From Lepas anatifera (Eukaryota > Arthropoda > Thecostraca > Lepadidae), in the NCBI GenBank assembly GCA_034440635.1, contig JAOTON010000977.1, forward strand, positions 992,001-1,056,000: a DNA stretch of 64,000 bases, read 5' to 3'. This document shows, piece after piece, positions 1 to 10,829 of this stretch (the first letter of the stretch is position 1; every line of letters starts with the position of its first letter). Made by a program: the position numbers and the translations under genes. The notes under the pieces are model-generated. The model ran no database searches. It saw nothing but the letters and a program-made list of their open reading frames with translations, and was not told the origin of the DNA.

Positions 1-495
1 TTTTGCATAGTTGTTATTGCATAGTTGTTATATCAATGGGCTGGCCACGGGGAAACCGACCCCACCACCCGAACGAGCAGCTCCCACGATGAAGGGTCAA
101 TTTTGTAGACGAAGTTTAACGTCCCACAAAGCACAAAGTATTACTTTTCACAGATTTTCAAAAGCCTTGGATTGAGCCATCGGTTTTGCATACAATGCAC
201 GATCACGACTCCAGCCGTTTAATCACTAGCCTGATAGATTCATAAAAAAAGATCGCACCATTGCCAGAGTGCAGTCATTTTTATCGACCTAATTTGAACC
301 ATGTCGTATTCTTAGCAAACCCCGCCAGCAAAACACATTTTCAAACTATAGTTTCGCAAATAGTTTATTTGATTGTACACTCGAGGACAAAGTCTGACGG
401 AATATTTCAGACGAACAACAGCACAAATGTTCTTCCCTTCATAGTCCATCCCTGACAGGTACTTTACCCAGCTGCACTATGTGCGACTGCCATAT
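1..495. other. no gene seen
   Basis: AT-rich unique-looking sequence. Short open frames here have no recognisable domain, splice context or repeat structure. Nothing supportable. Confidence 0.5.
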
Positions 496-499
496 TTAA

Positions 500-948
500 A
501 TGGAAGGTGGCACCTTCATAACGTGATTTTAACTGAGATAGCCAAGTTGTAAAGCAAGTCGGAAAACCCGGTACTCCATATATCATTTGTCTTGGAACTC
601 GAGATTTCCGTAGAAAAAGCTAAAACCTACCTGCAATCTACCCCTCCTGTACCCCTAGCAGCAAGCCACAGTTGTCATGGCTGCTGGTGTGACGACATAT
701 GCTGACGTCACGATGAGCATCAGTCAATTGAAGCCCTTGAAGCACTTCAAGTATGGTAGTGGTTGCCAGATCATGACATCATCCACAGGCTGATATTTAT
801 TTATTTTCCTAGAGGAGTATTCTAAAAATCAAAATATTGAGCTTATTGTACATTTTTCTGAGAAATCATGAGTGGTTTCATTATTTTCGGCTAAAAGTAT
901 GCCTAATACACTAAATTCTAGGATTCGAACCAAGGTGCCACATTCCCT
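500..948 (+). mobile_element. TTAA-flanked MITE, tandem copy 1
   Basis: This 449 bp element lies between TTAA at 496-499 and TTAA at 949-952. Its left end reads ATGGAAGGTGGCACC and its right end GGTGCCACATTCCCT, an imperfect terminal inverted repeat with the AGGGAATGTGGCACC end of its neighbour. TTAA target duplications are the hallmark of piggyBac-type transposases, so this is inferred to be a non-autonomous piggyBac-like element. No coding capacity is visible. It includes a perfect CRE-type TGACGTCA near 703. It is a divergent direct-repeat copy of 953-1398, and the two share the central TTAA. Confidence 0.75.
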
Positions 949-969
949 TTAAAGGGAATGTGGCACCTT
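932..969. repeat. 38 bp perfect palindrome at the MITE junction
   Basis: AAGGTGCCACATTCCCTTT is followed directly by its exact reverse complement. It is formed by the abutting right end of the first MITE and left end of the second, centred on the shared TTAA. A cruciform could form here, but the origin is explained by the tandem insertion. Confidence 0.9.
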
Positions 970-1398
970 CCAACGTGATTTTAACTGAGATAGCCAAGTT
1001 GTAAAGCAGGTCGGAAAACCCAGTACTCCATATTTCATTTGTCTTGGAACTCGATATTTACGAAGAAAAAGCTAAAACCTACCTGACACCAGCCGCCCTC
1101 AGCCCCCGTCGCCGGCGGCCATTGTTGTGAGCTACTGGTCTGACGACATATGCTGACGTCACGATGAGCATCAGCCAATCGAAGCCCTTAAAGCGTTTCA
1201 AGTATGGTAGTGGTTGCCAGATCGTGACATCACCCACAGGCTGATATTTTTTCTTTTTCTAGAGGAGTATTTTTAATAACCAAATATTGAGCTTATTGTA
1301 CATTTTTCAGAGAAATCATGAGTGGTCTCATAATTTTTGGCTAAAAGTACGCCTAATTACACTAAATTCCAGGATTGGACCGAGGTGCCTCATTCCCT
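953..1398 (+). mobile_element. TTAA-flanked MITE, tandem copy 2
   Basis: This 446 bp element is flanked by TTAA at 949-952 and 1399-1402, with inverted ends AGGGAATGTGGCACC and GGTGCCTCATTCCCT. It aligns along its whole length with 500-948 in the same orientation, including the TGACGTCA motif near 1,154. The second copy evidently inserted into the TTAA at the end of the first, which is the target preference expected for piggyBac-type elements. Confidence 0.78.
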
Positions 1399-1402
1399 TT
1401 AA

Positions 1403-2170
1403 GGAGCCTTTTGCAGATGCCGCACCTGACTAATGATCTTGCCTCAGTATGGTTTTATAGCATAGGTACAATACAAATCAGCACAACGAGACTTTGCAAA
1501 GACGATAAAGTGGCTAACACGCTTACCAGTCTTTTTGTTCTCTCAAAACTACCAATGCAAGAGCAGCGATTTTGCACGTGGCAAGTCTTTAAATACTGGT
1601 GGCCTTGATACTGACCCTGTCTTGGCACGGCACGTGGCAAGTACTGCCTTGCCAGGCCAAGTTGTTATGACTTTGCCATGTTGAAAGCTTCGTTCACAGT
1701 TCCTGAAAACAACATTGCCGTCAAGAACCCATGATGGGTTTTGGTATTGAGTGTGTGGTGAACAGCCATTCAGAACGCTTTCGGGTTTATTTTAGCACAC
1801 GACCACGAGCCACTTTTTTCTGCGTTGGCAACAGTCCGCGAGTTGGCGTCGTTTACCCGTTTCGCTGTAGAACTGGCAAACAACCGCAGGACAGCAAACA
1901 GCCAACCTCTTTTTTTAGAAGATGAGAAATGTGCCCATTATTGGTTACTTTGCGGGTCTGGAGGGCTAATTGCCATTTTTTTTCGACGTAAGATTCCTGT
2001 GTCATGCTGTGAGAAACTCGTAATGCTGTTCTCATTTCTACGGGTGATGTAAATATGTTAAAAAGATAAGACAAGGTCGAGACAAGTAACATGAATGACT
2101 TAAAATTCTACGGGCGAGGAGACAGAACAGGACTAAAGTCATCAAAGGTAGGAAAGGTGTTTCATTCAGG
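1403..2170. other. no gene seen
   Basis: Mixed-composition sequence with only short unsupported open frames on both strands. No domain, splice pattern or repeat recognised. Confidence 0.4.
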
Positions 2171-2240
2171 ATTTGTGCTATCAGTCGTAGATTAGATTTG
2201 TGCTATCAGTCGTAGATTAGAGTTGTGCTATCAGTCTATC
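2171..2240 (+). repeat. 25 bp tandem repeat, about 2.6 copies
   Basis: The unit beginning ATTTGTGCTATCAGTCGTAG occurs at 2171 and 2196 as exact copies. A partial third copy starts near 2221 and runs into a further TATCAGTC echo. Confidence 0.85.
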
Positions 2241-2313
2241 AGTCAGGATTTGGGCAATCACTTGAGCGTATTGACGAAAAGTCTGGAGGAATTGAAAGGG
2301 ACATCATGAAGGA

Positions 2314-2549
2314 CAAGGGCGTCGCCATTATATTTTTTACTAGGGGACAGCTCTTGGACAGTTGGTGACCGGGGAAAGCGAATTCTGCCTCTGGAAAGAC
2401 TACCCGCGATACACTTTACGAACACATGTACGTTTGTCCACGCAGATAAGAGGGAGAAAATTAAAAAAATCTTGGTCGAGTCCCAAAATTTTAGAGAGGA
2501 AGTTCCCCCGATTCGCAAAATGCCCCGCCCCCCGCTTTCCACGCCCATG
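2314..2549. mobile_element. decayed hAT-like MITE (GGCGCC-end family)
   Basis: Left end CAAGGGCGTCGCC and right end CCGCTTTCCACGCCCATG resemble the ends of the better preserved copies at 14,270 and 50,279. Flanks ATGAAGGA and GTAAAGGC match at only five of eight positions, so any 8-bp target duplication has decayed. Confidence 0.4.
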
Positions 2550-5500
2550 GTAAAGGCATAATTTATATTTTTAAAAACGATTGTTAATGCAGACGATGTG
2601 GTTTTGAGAGGTCTTAGGGACGGAGTAGAACTATCAACCTCGTGAAAAATGATAGTTTTTTTAAATCAGCCTGTTTGTAGGCGCTCTTGTCGATTTTCCC
2701 TTCCGTAGCCCCACCATCATAACGTGAACCACTTGAGCCGACCTTGCAGAGCGTGCCAACGGCAAACATGTGGTGGAACGAGACGGCCCTTCACGTTGGA
2801 AGACATGAGCGGTGACACGGATGAATGGCGTACATGGCAGGTGACATAGATGGCGTCTGCTTCGTAAAACTCAAACCAGAACTTTACACAGACTGCTACT
2901 GTCGACTTGTGATAAAGCCCAGTAACTTCACTGCAAACTAGGGAGCTGTAAATTCTGTAGTGCTGGCATTGTACAGCATGCAGGTCTCAGCCTTCGCTTG
3001 CATTACATCCTTGTCTAGCAAGGTTGGCTTGGATGTGAGCGGTTAGGCCCTTTTGATTGGCCTTTGCTATTTCTTTGTTTGTAGTTGTGCTGAGTAAATT
3101 TGCTACCTCAGCTTGCCGAAGCCTCTCTTCCAGTCAACTGCCTCCCTACGGACGCGGTATCCCCCAATACGAAGACAAAGCGACGACCGCTCTAGGCAGT
3201 ACACCCTTCACTTGCCTCCATGCTTCCGTATACTTACCGTCTCCTTCTATATTTCCCATTACTTGATGTGCATCACGATGACAGGTCACCGCTTCGTGGA
3301 AGTGTTCGCAGCGGCAAATAGATAAAATAAAATAAAGGTATCCTTATTGAGTAGAGAGTATGGAGTTATTCACCTTGCATTAGTCAGGGCGTTCTGCTGA
3401 GAGTGAACTAAATGGCATGGTATCGTTCTATGGTAATGTTATGCAGGTATAGATGATCCCGCAAAATCTTTTCAAGCGATCGCTCTCCACCGTCCAGCGG
3501 CATTTCAGTCTATGGCATACATTACATATTGGTTTCAATTAAGAAAACGCTATTAAATGTTTTTAGCAGTTTCTTGTTGCTGTAATATTGGTCATTCAAT
3601 GATATAGTCCCCCTGTAGCGTCATTTTGTATTTATTGTAAAGTGTATGTATGTTTTCTAGCCCACACTATCTTCAAGATTTTTCTTTGAGCTATCATGAT
3701 GGGCACTAAAGTAAAATGTGTTCTCAACTGTAGGCATCTCTCAGTTGTACTTTCCACTTCTCCTTCCGTGTACTTTCCGTCATAGTAAAAATGCTGAGTT
3801 GAACTGGAGGTCCCTAAATCAATCTTGTCCTCCAAGGCCTTGTGCCACAACAAGAAGACTTACACTGTTCCGGTGAATATATCTGGCTCCTGTGTCCTCT
3901 CTGCACTGCCTGCACTTCCTTCTCCATCTTCCCCCATGCTTTTTTATCTCATTCGGCTTCTTTGGCTTGTCTCCATATTTTGAATTAGTGAGCGTCATTC
4001 TTGTCACATTTGGCACTCTGCAGATGTATCCGGTACATAACTACGAAGGAACTGTAAGGAACTGCTGTAAACTATATGTCGCAATACACACCCAAGCAAA
4101 GAGAATAATTTTGGTAACTGGCGCTACATGTCTGTGTCTTTGTCTTTCTCTTTTTAGGCCTTGATGCAAAAATTAGACCATTGGACCTTTGAACGTGGCA
4201 ACGCTTCTGACATTGTCGCGGGAGATTACATTCTCCTGTCAAAATTGCATCCCATTCCCAGACTGGAAACATTCTCTCTTGGTCCAGGAAAGAGAGGAGA
4301 CTCAGTAAACAATTGTGACAAGTTTCTCACCCCTGCCCCAGTTAAGCCTAAAGACCAGCACTTGCTAACGGTATATCTGAAAGGCACTCTGGTCAAGTCC
4401 GATAACACTGGTCAACAAAATTTAACTTTTGTCGTGGATCCAATACAAAATAGTCCGTTTCTAAGGTAATTTGCGGCGCTGAACACGAATCTGGCAGCAG
4501 AAATGCCGTATCAGATCAGAATTTTGAGATCCAATATGCCTGTGTGTCGTCTTTGTGCAAGCCTACTTGGCATCAGTGACATTGACAGTGCGAAACCCAA
4601 GAGGTCTAGGAAAATTAACGTTTAGGTGTTTGTGAAGGCTAAGGTATTCTACCTTAAAGCCGATTTTCATAGACCTAGCTCAATATATTTAAGGTAAAAC
4701 GAGGCCATACAAGTTAAATTTTGTATGTGCAGGGTAGCCATTTGGAAATGCCGTGATTATGCGATGAGAAGCCGGATATGGAGAGAAAGTGACCTAAAGT
4801 AACGGAGGAAAGGTCTGAGGCAATTTTCTCTGAAACTTTTAGGTCAAAGTCGTTCAGGGCCATTGACATTTGACGTCAAAATATTACATTTTGCCTGTAA
4901 CGTGGTACTGTAACTAGCACTATGGCAACCGTCGGGCGGAAAATAAGGTTTGACCTTGACCCATGACCTTTGTCTTGAGCCTGTGACCTTGAGCTCAAGA
5001 TTGAGTGACCTAGCGTATGACGTCATAGCATGATATACGTCATATTAGGCGGCATCATCCGACCAAAGGCACTCGGTCAATGACCTTGAAATGGTGGTAT
5101 GACCTTGACCTGTGATTTTTACTTAGACTCGACCTTCAAGGGAGGTGACTCTGACATAAAATCCCCATCATATAATGTTGCGACGTCACCTCTCGGTCTA
5201 CAATACCGGCGAGCTTGTGCGACAAAGCGCAAACCTTGTTCAATGTACAATGTTCATGCACTTGAATGTGAGGTAGTCTTCCGTTGCAATAAATTCACAT
5301 ATATAGTGATAAACTGCATCGTCTTGGTGCAGATAATCCGGGTTCTCGACATCCTTGATCTAGTTTTTTTCACAAAAGGCTAGCCTGATGACAGTGTGTG
5401 GAAAGCGTAGGGGCTATACACCAGGTATGTTCTGGAGAATAAAGCAGGTCTGATGGCAAAAAACGGTTACTAAATTTGAAATCAGCGGTATCGAAATGGG

Positions 5501-5618
5501 CAGAAACAGGTGTTCACGGCCGGATCCATTTTGGCTTTTGACCAGTGAAATACCTCCATCACAGCACCCAGTATCAGTCAGCCGTTGCCATGGCGACTGA
5601 ACACCAATCAGCTCTCAG
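2550..5618. other. no certain gene; TGACCT-rich relic at 4,840-5,110
   Basis: No recognised gene. 4,840-5,110 is dense in TGACCT and AGGTCA, as in the TTAA-flanked MITEs elsewhere, but has no visible ends. 4,158-4,466 (+) is an open frame of about 100 codons preceded by a pyrimidine tract and TTTTTAG (TCTTTCTCTTTTTAG), so it could be an exon. Its product matches no family I know and it has no detectable signal or motif. Confidence 0.3.
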
Positions 5619-5622
5619 TTAA

Positions 5623-6614
5623 CCCGCGCCCCACCGGGGGCCATCAATGGTCCCCCTCTAACTCCAAAAATATGGGGGTTAGCGCAAATCTGCAATGTGC
5701 ATTAGAAAGCTCGCGTGAATTCAGTAAGAAATTACTTCACATGTTTAAGCGCTCAGGTCAATGGTTTGATCCCCAGTGGTCAAGAGAGGTCACGATAGGC
5801 TATTTTCACTCAAATATGCAATGCTTAAGAAAACTTGGCATAACTCCTAAGCCATAAGAGCTATTGAGATTTGGTTAAGTACATTTGATAGGAAATTGCC
5901 CGACCTTTTTCCGCTATGTGGAACGTAAAGATCTCCCGCCAGTGGTTTGACCTCCAGAGGTCACCTCGTGACCTAATATGACCTGAGGTCACGAAGGGTC
6001 AGAAAGTGACCTTGCTGTATATCAAATGAAAGCCAATGACAGGACAAACACAATGGTGTTTGTTTCAGCGCTCTAGCTTAATTAGGTCAAAATTTATTGT
6101 CAAAATACTGTTTTTGACCCCTGGTGACCTTGGATGACCTTGGAAAAGTCAAAAGGCAAATATGATCCCTGGGATCCGTGAAAGGGTGTCCAAAAACGCT
6201 GTTCTGAGCAGGCTGAGTGTTTTCAATCATTTCTGTGGCTTGTATATCATGAGACAGCTTTTCCCCATGCTTTTCCAATGGGAGAGGTCGCCTCGTGACC
6301 TGACCTCAGGTCACGAAATCGAAAAATCCTGGATATACACGTTGTAGACCCTAAAAGGGTCATGAAGTGTAGCAAGTTTCAAATCGATCGACTAAGAAAT
6401 GTAGCTCTTATAGAGCTTCAAAGTTGAAGTGAGGTGACCTTGGTTGACCTCGCCTGGTGACCTGACCTTGGGTGACCCGGGGTAAAAAATTTTCAGGGAT
6501 GATGGGAAAATGATGAGGTGAGAGATAGAGTCCTCAACCGCGGTGCTGCGTTTCGTCGTTTTTCTGCTATCTTGAAAAAACCTTAGGGGGCCATCGATGC
6601 CGGTGGGGCGAGGG
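5623..6614 (+). mobile_element. TTAA-flanked TGACCT-rich MITE, family A copy 1
   Basis: This 992 bp element is flanked by TTAA at 5619-5622 and 6615-6618. Left end CCCGCGCCCCACCGGGGG and right end CCGGTGGGGCGAGGG form an inverted repeat. A near-palindrome around CCATCAATGG sits just inside the left end. The body is studded with AGGTCA, TGACCT and GGTGACC motifs. Copies 2 (17,054) and 3 (49,155, inverted) share the same order of sequence. TTAA plus CCC/GGG ends suggests a non-autonomous piggyBac-like element. Open frames within it are not coding. Confidence 0.82.
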
Positions 6615-6618
6615 TTAA

Positions 6619-7975
6619 AGGAGATGGATGGACTAGTCCAAGATGGACGAGTCTGCATAACAATAACGATTAAGTATGTGGAATTGTATTATCACGATTA
6701 CGTCGCAAACTTGACGATAATCCAGTGTACTCATCGCAAAGTGTGATAGCGAGATGTTGGACCCGTAGACGTTATTTCACTGATTGTTATTCCATGACAC
6801 TTGTGATGACTCGTTATTCGTCATATTCCGTCGGGAATTTTTACCGCCCTCTTATATCACGGTCGGAAAATTGTCACGTGCTATTTTTGTGCAATGTACT
6901 CGCAATGGTATCACTGCCAATCCCTGCAAGCGTTACATAAGCATGCATGACCCGTCAGGGCTCACCATGGTCTCGTGGTGTAAGGCGTACCCTATAGTTT
7001 CATCGAGCCTAATATAGCAGGTTTTGACAGACAAACGTGTTTGGTGTGAGGCATTGGAGTTATGCACATTGTTTAGTCCGGTAAGTCTTCGATTAGACAG
7101 GCAGTCGTTGATTTTGTTCACGGTCCTTGTTACGTGAGTTGACTCTCGGTGTTGTGTTTGTTTGCATCAGTCTCGCTTGTCCTGCTGCAATGCAGCTGAC
7201 TCAAGTGGGAAATCATTGGTTGATCCAGAGCTCGGGTTTGGGGAGACATCTGGTCCGAATTCTGACGGGAGAGGTGTGGGGGGGGGGTTGTTGAAGTGCA
7301 GTGACATCAGACGGGGTGGAGCCTACTGGTGACCTGTCTTGTGCACTTCACCAGATTAAATTGCGTCTTCCTCACCAACTCTGTATGTGTGTGCTTTTTT
7401 ATCGGACCAATAGATGAGTAAGGAATACCAAAAATGGAGAGATAGGATAAAAGAGCCCTCGAAACGTCTCCCGAACTATTCTCCTGGTTCTGGTAATACG
7501 GGTGTGAGGGATGTCTCACATGCTGAAAGTTTTTCATCGAACGTCTCAAGAAAAGGAGAGCAGGATCGGCATCCGACCCCGTCTCAGGTCACCCGAGGGT
7601 GTTGTCGGATCCCGTGGCTTGTTTGGCAGACCTGACTTCTTACGATGGGAGACCCAAGGCTTTTTCCGTGGGGCACCTCCAGAATGCGGAACCATTGTCA
7701 GCCATGGGAGAAGTTCCTTCTTTGTCAACACTGATGGTTGCAAGGGTGTTGATTTTTGAAAACGATTGGGGTTCCCAAATATGTAACAAGGTCAATAACC
7801 AGCCAATTGCTTAAGCAAAAAGCATAATATAAAAAATCGTGAAAATGTCACTAAGGATCAAATAATGATAGGGACACTGTGAGGACATGAAAATATACAT
7901 TTCAACAGTCAAAAGGGCACCCTTATTGCCCTTTCGGGCACCATTGCTTCCTGCTTTGCATAGTTAGTCTAGTTC
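6619..7975. other. no gene seen
   Basis: Unique-looking sequence with a G run near 7,278-7,287. Short overlapping open frames around 7,400-7,800 lack recognisable domains. Nothing supportable. Confidence 0.4.
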
Positions 7976-8351
7976 TAGTGGCGGATCTAGCCGGTCAGTT
8001 TGGGAGGGGCAAACCAAAGTCGAAAAGCACAAAAAAGTAACGGAGCGAAAAAGCTGCGCTACAATATCACTTGCGGTATAAATTTGGGTATTTGAGGCGA
8101 AAAGCAAAAAAAACATGGACTGAAAAATATGGGCTCGAGATACTTTTTCCTATTCAAGCTCCGATATTTACACTGAACTTAACTGGTTCTGTTTGAAATT
8201 GAGAGTTGAAGCACCAAAGTTTTGCTTATAAACGAAAAAGGAGTCTGGGAAAAAAGGAGGTCGATCGCTTTCGAGGGGAGGGGCAAAAACATAGTTTTGC
8301 CCCGAGCTTTTCCGTTTGGGGGGAATGCCTTTACCCCTGGATCCGCCACTG
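7976..8351. mobile_element. hAT-like MITE (GGCGGATC-end family), copy 1
   Basis: The element is 376 bp with ends TAGTGGCGGATC and GATCCGCCACTG. Flanks TCTAGTTC and CCTAGTTC agree at seven of eight positions, an 8-bp duplication typical of hAT transposition. The interior matches the copy at 52,544 closely (GGAGGGGCAAACCAAAGTCG near the left end). No transposase. Single-sided remnants of the same kind of end lie near 14,047 and 60,470. Confidence 0.85.
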
Positions 8352-8932
8352 CCTAGTTCGGGGAGGGCCCATAACGACCTTCAGCAAGGGGCACAATAGC
8401 CCCTATGGAACGGAAAACGATTCTCCAGTTGTTCAGGACTACAAGGGCACCAGTTCCCAGTGGAGGAAAGATTGAAGAACTGCACTAAAAACCATTGCTA
8501 GGGGCTGGGGCCAAAAATGGCCCGCAATTAAAGCCTTAGGCATCCACAACGGTCATGCAAGTTTACTGCCAGCTGGCACCCAGTGTAATTCGGAAGCTGC
8601 ACGGGCTGCGTAAAACCCCTCTGTTTGGTAGCCAAAACCGTCCGTGACAAAGACCGAGTAGGAGCAAAACCGGTCAACGCAAAAACTGGCACAAAACTGA
8701 CAGAAAAAGGTAGCTCGGTATTGGAAGTGGCTGTCCATCACCACTTTACCGAGTAACCCCAACTGATGCCTTTCCAGCTTTTCCGCCAGGCAAATCTCAC
8801 TCAGTGTCCCTAGGGAGTGGACCAACAGATTTCATTTCATCTGGTTGGCTCAGCGTCAACGGGCTGCGCTCTTCATTTACGGACTAAGTCTATAAATAAA
8901 CTCAAGCAAAACACAACGGAGTGATAAGACAG
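8352..8932. other. no gene seen
   Basis: Unique-looking sequence between two mobile elements. Open frames here have no recognisable product. Confidence 0.4.
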
Positions 8933-8936
8933 TTAA

Positions 8937-9540
8937 CCCGGCACCACCTGAGCTCTTTTCGTACACAACACCGCCTGGGGGCCCAATCGGATACCCTCCC
9001 TACAAGCTCGGGAACCAAAAGTGAAACGGCGCTGGAAGTGTCTTACTGTATTCTTCTTTGGAGCCGACTTTTGAACCATATCTGTTGACTCGTGACGTCA
9101 TAGTGGGCCAAAATGAGTCAAATTTAGACCGATTTAGAAAATCCCGTACAATTCGGGAACCATGAGACCTAGAATAAGCCAAAAGACATAAATTTGTTCC
9201 TCTCGTCCCAAGGATTCAAACTATGTGCGAAATGGTGTTGTAAGGTCAAATAATAACCTTTTAAGGTCATGTTGCATATCAGTCGAAATATTGGGTCATA
9301 CTCATTACTATGATACAAAACAAACAACTTCGAAAACTTTTGCCTTTGGTGACCTCTGGTGGCCTTGGTATTGACCTTACCTCAAGATGGATGACAGCGT
9401 GCAGATTTCTCGTTTTAAGAGTTTTTGAGTGATGTTTAGAAACGGTATCTAGCTCTCTTAGAAGCCGAGTTATACCCTGGGTTGTCAGCCTCATTTTAGA
9501 ATAACAGAATCACCCTACATGGGTTGAGAAATTACGTCAT
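8937..9540 (+). mobile_element. TTAA-start TGACCT-containing repeat, right end unclear
   Basis: It begins after TTAA at 8933-8936 with CCCGGCACCACCTGAGC. From there it aligns with 51,233 onward and, after that copy's insertion, with 53,272-53,520 (shared CATTCGTACACA-like, CCGCCTG and ATTACTATGA segments). No matching right-hand inverted repeat could be placed, so the right limit is approximate. Confidence 0.5.
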
Positions 9541-9544
9541 AACT

Positions 9545-10829
9545 CGTTGACCTGACCTGATCTGACATGATGCTAATTTTTGGTCACAAGTTGTCAAATT
9601 GATCATCACCCTAGAGGCCTACAAAGCGACAAGCGGCTCCTTTAGCACACATTCTTCCGGCATTACGCACACAAACGAAATTCAACGATGTTGTTGCAAC
9701 ATCAGGATAGCTTACACGGGCAGGTCTAAAAATAAGTGCATAGGTGGGTGCAGTTGGGGACAGTGAGGGGAGAGGGCTTGTGCTCACTTCCGATCGATTC
9801 AGACGGCGGCCTCTGAAGCTGCCCCCATAGAAATATCACTTCCCCTTCCGGGATGAAATCACCCTCTTCCTGATGCGGTTTAGCACCCCTGAGGTGGATC
9901 ACACCTTAAAAAATGGTACCCCTGACCCAAATGGTGCCCACTACGGGCCCAAGAAGCAGCCTCCGGCCAAAACGATTCCTTCTATTGAAAGTCCTGGATC
10001 CGCCCATGTGCTAACACTCCGAGCTATTCGCGCGACTCTGGCATCCAAAAGACACGGCTGCAGTGGCCTGGTGCGCCACTGTCGCCAAGTTTCACGGGCA
10101 TGATCGTTGTTGTTGCATCTGTAGGTCCGAGAGACTTACTTTACAGTCACTTAGGCACGAAATGTGCTGTCGTTTGGTCGGCAAGCACAGTTTTAACACA
10201 TCGGCCGGGTACCATCTGCGGGGCCCGCGCTCGTGCCCGTCTGGGCGTAGTTTAGAGCGCTGGCGCCGTCGGCGGTCACGAGTGCGCGGCTCTCGCGCAC
10301 TCTACTTCCATGCCTCGCGACAGGTCGGAGCTTTGGGTACCGCGGTATTTATTCTCTTGCGTCCAATGACTTGGAATTAACTGGCACTTTGTGAATTGCA
10401 ACCATTGTGGTTGATGTGTCTTAAAAGCTTAAGATTTATCAACTTGTTTAATGTTACGAGTGTGGCTTCTTATTGTGTTCCTACGCACAGCATCATGCAA
10501 AATGGCCATTGCAGTAGACGCGCTCTAAAACCCACAGCCCACAGCCTTCTGTGACTACCCGGCAGGGGCAGCACCACCTAATCAGTGCCGACCTCTGAAT
10601 CATCCTTCAGTCCTGACTATCGCGCCACTCAATCACAAGTGCCTGGTCATAGGAGCGGGTTACCTCACTTCCGACGTAAACAAATGAATCATGTAATTAT
10701 AAACGATGTAAATCGCATCAATGGTGAAAATCGTATGTTGACTGTTATTTTCCAACGCCTTGGTGATTCTTCACTGTAGACATCAGTGAGCGGACGTTGA
10801 CGATGACGTCACCTTGTTGTGGTCGCCAG
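9545..10829. other. no certain gene; GC-rich hairpin upstream of the transporter exon
   Basis: 9,880-10,015 holds what looks like an hAT end remnant (CCTGGATCCGCCCATG). 10,195-10,330 is locally GC-rich. It contains a perfect 9-bp-arm hairpin at 10,280-10,302 (GAGTGCGCG, 5-nt loop, CGCGCACTC). N-terminal exons of the transporter at 10,830 were looked for here and not recognised. Confidence 0.35.

Noticed and set aside
918..931. GGATTCGAACC as a tRNA or SINE B box on the minus strand
   Set aside because: No A box or cloverleaf near it, and the motif is not kept in the second MITE copy.
5585..5857. Frames within TTAA MITEs (also 6,392-6,658, 50,093-50,486)
   Set aside because: They span terminal repeats and palindromes of non-coding elements and are not conserved as frames between copies.
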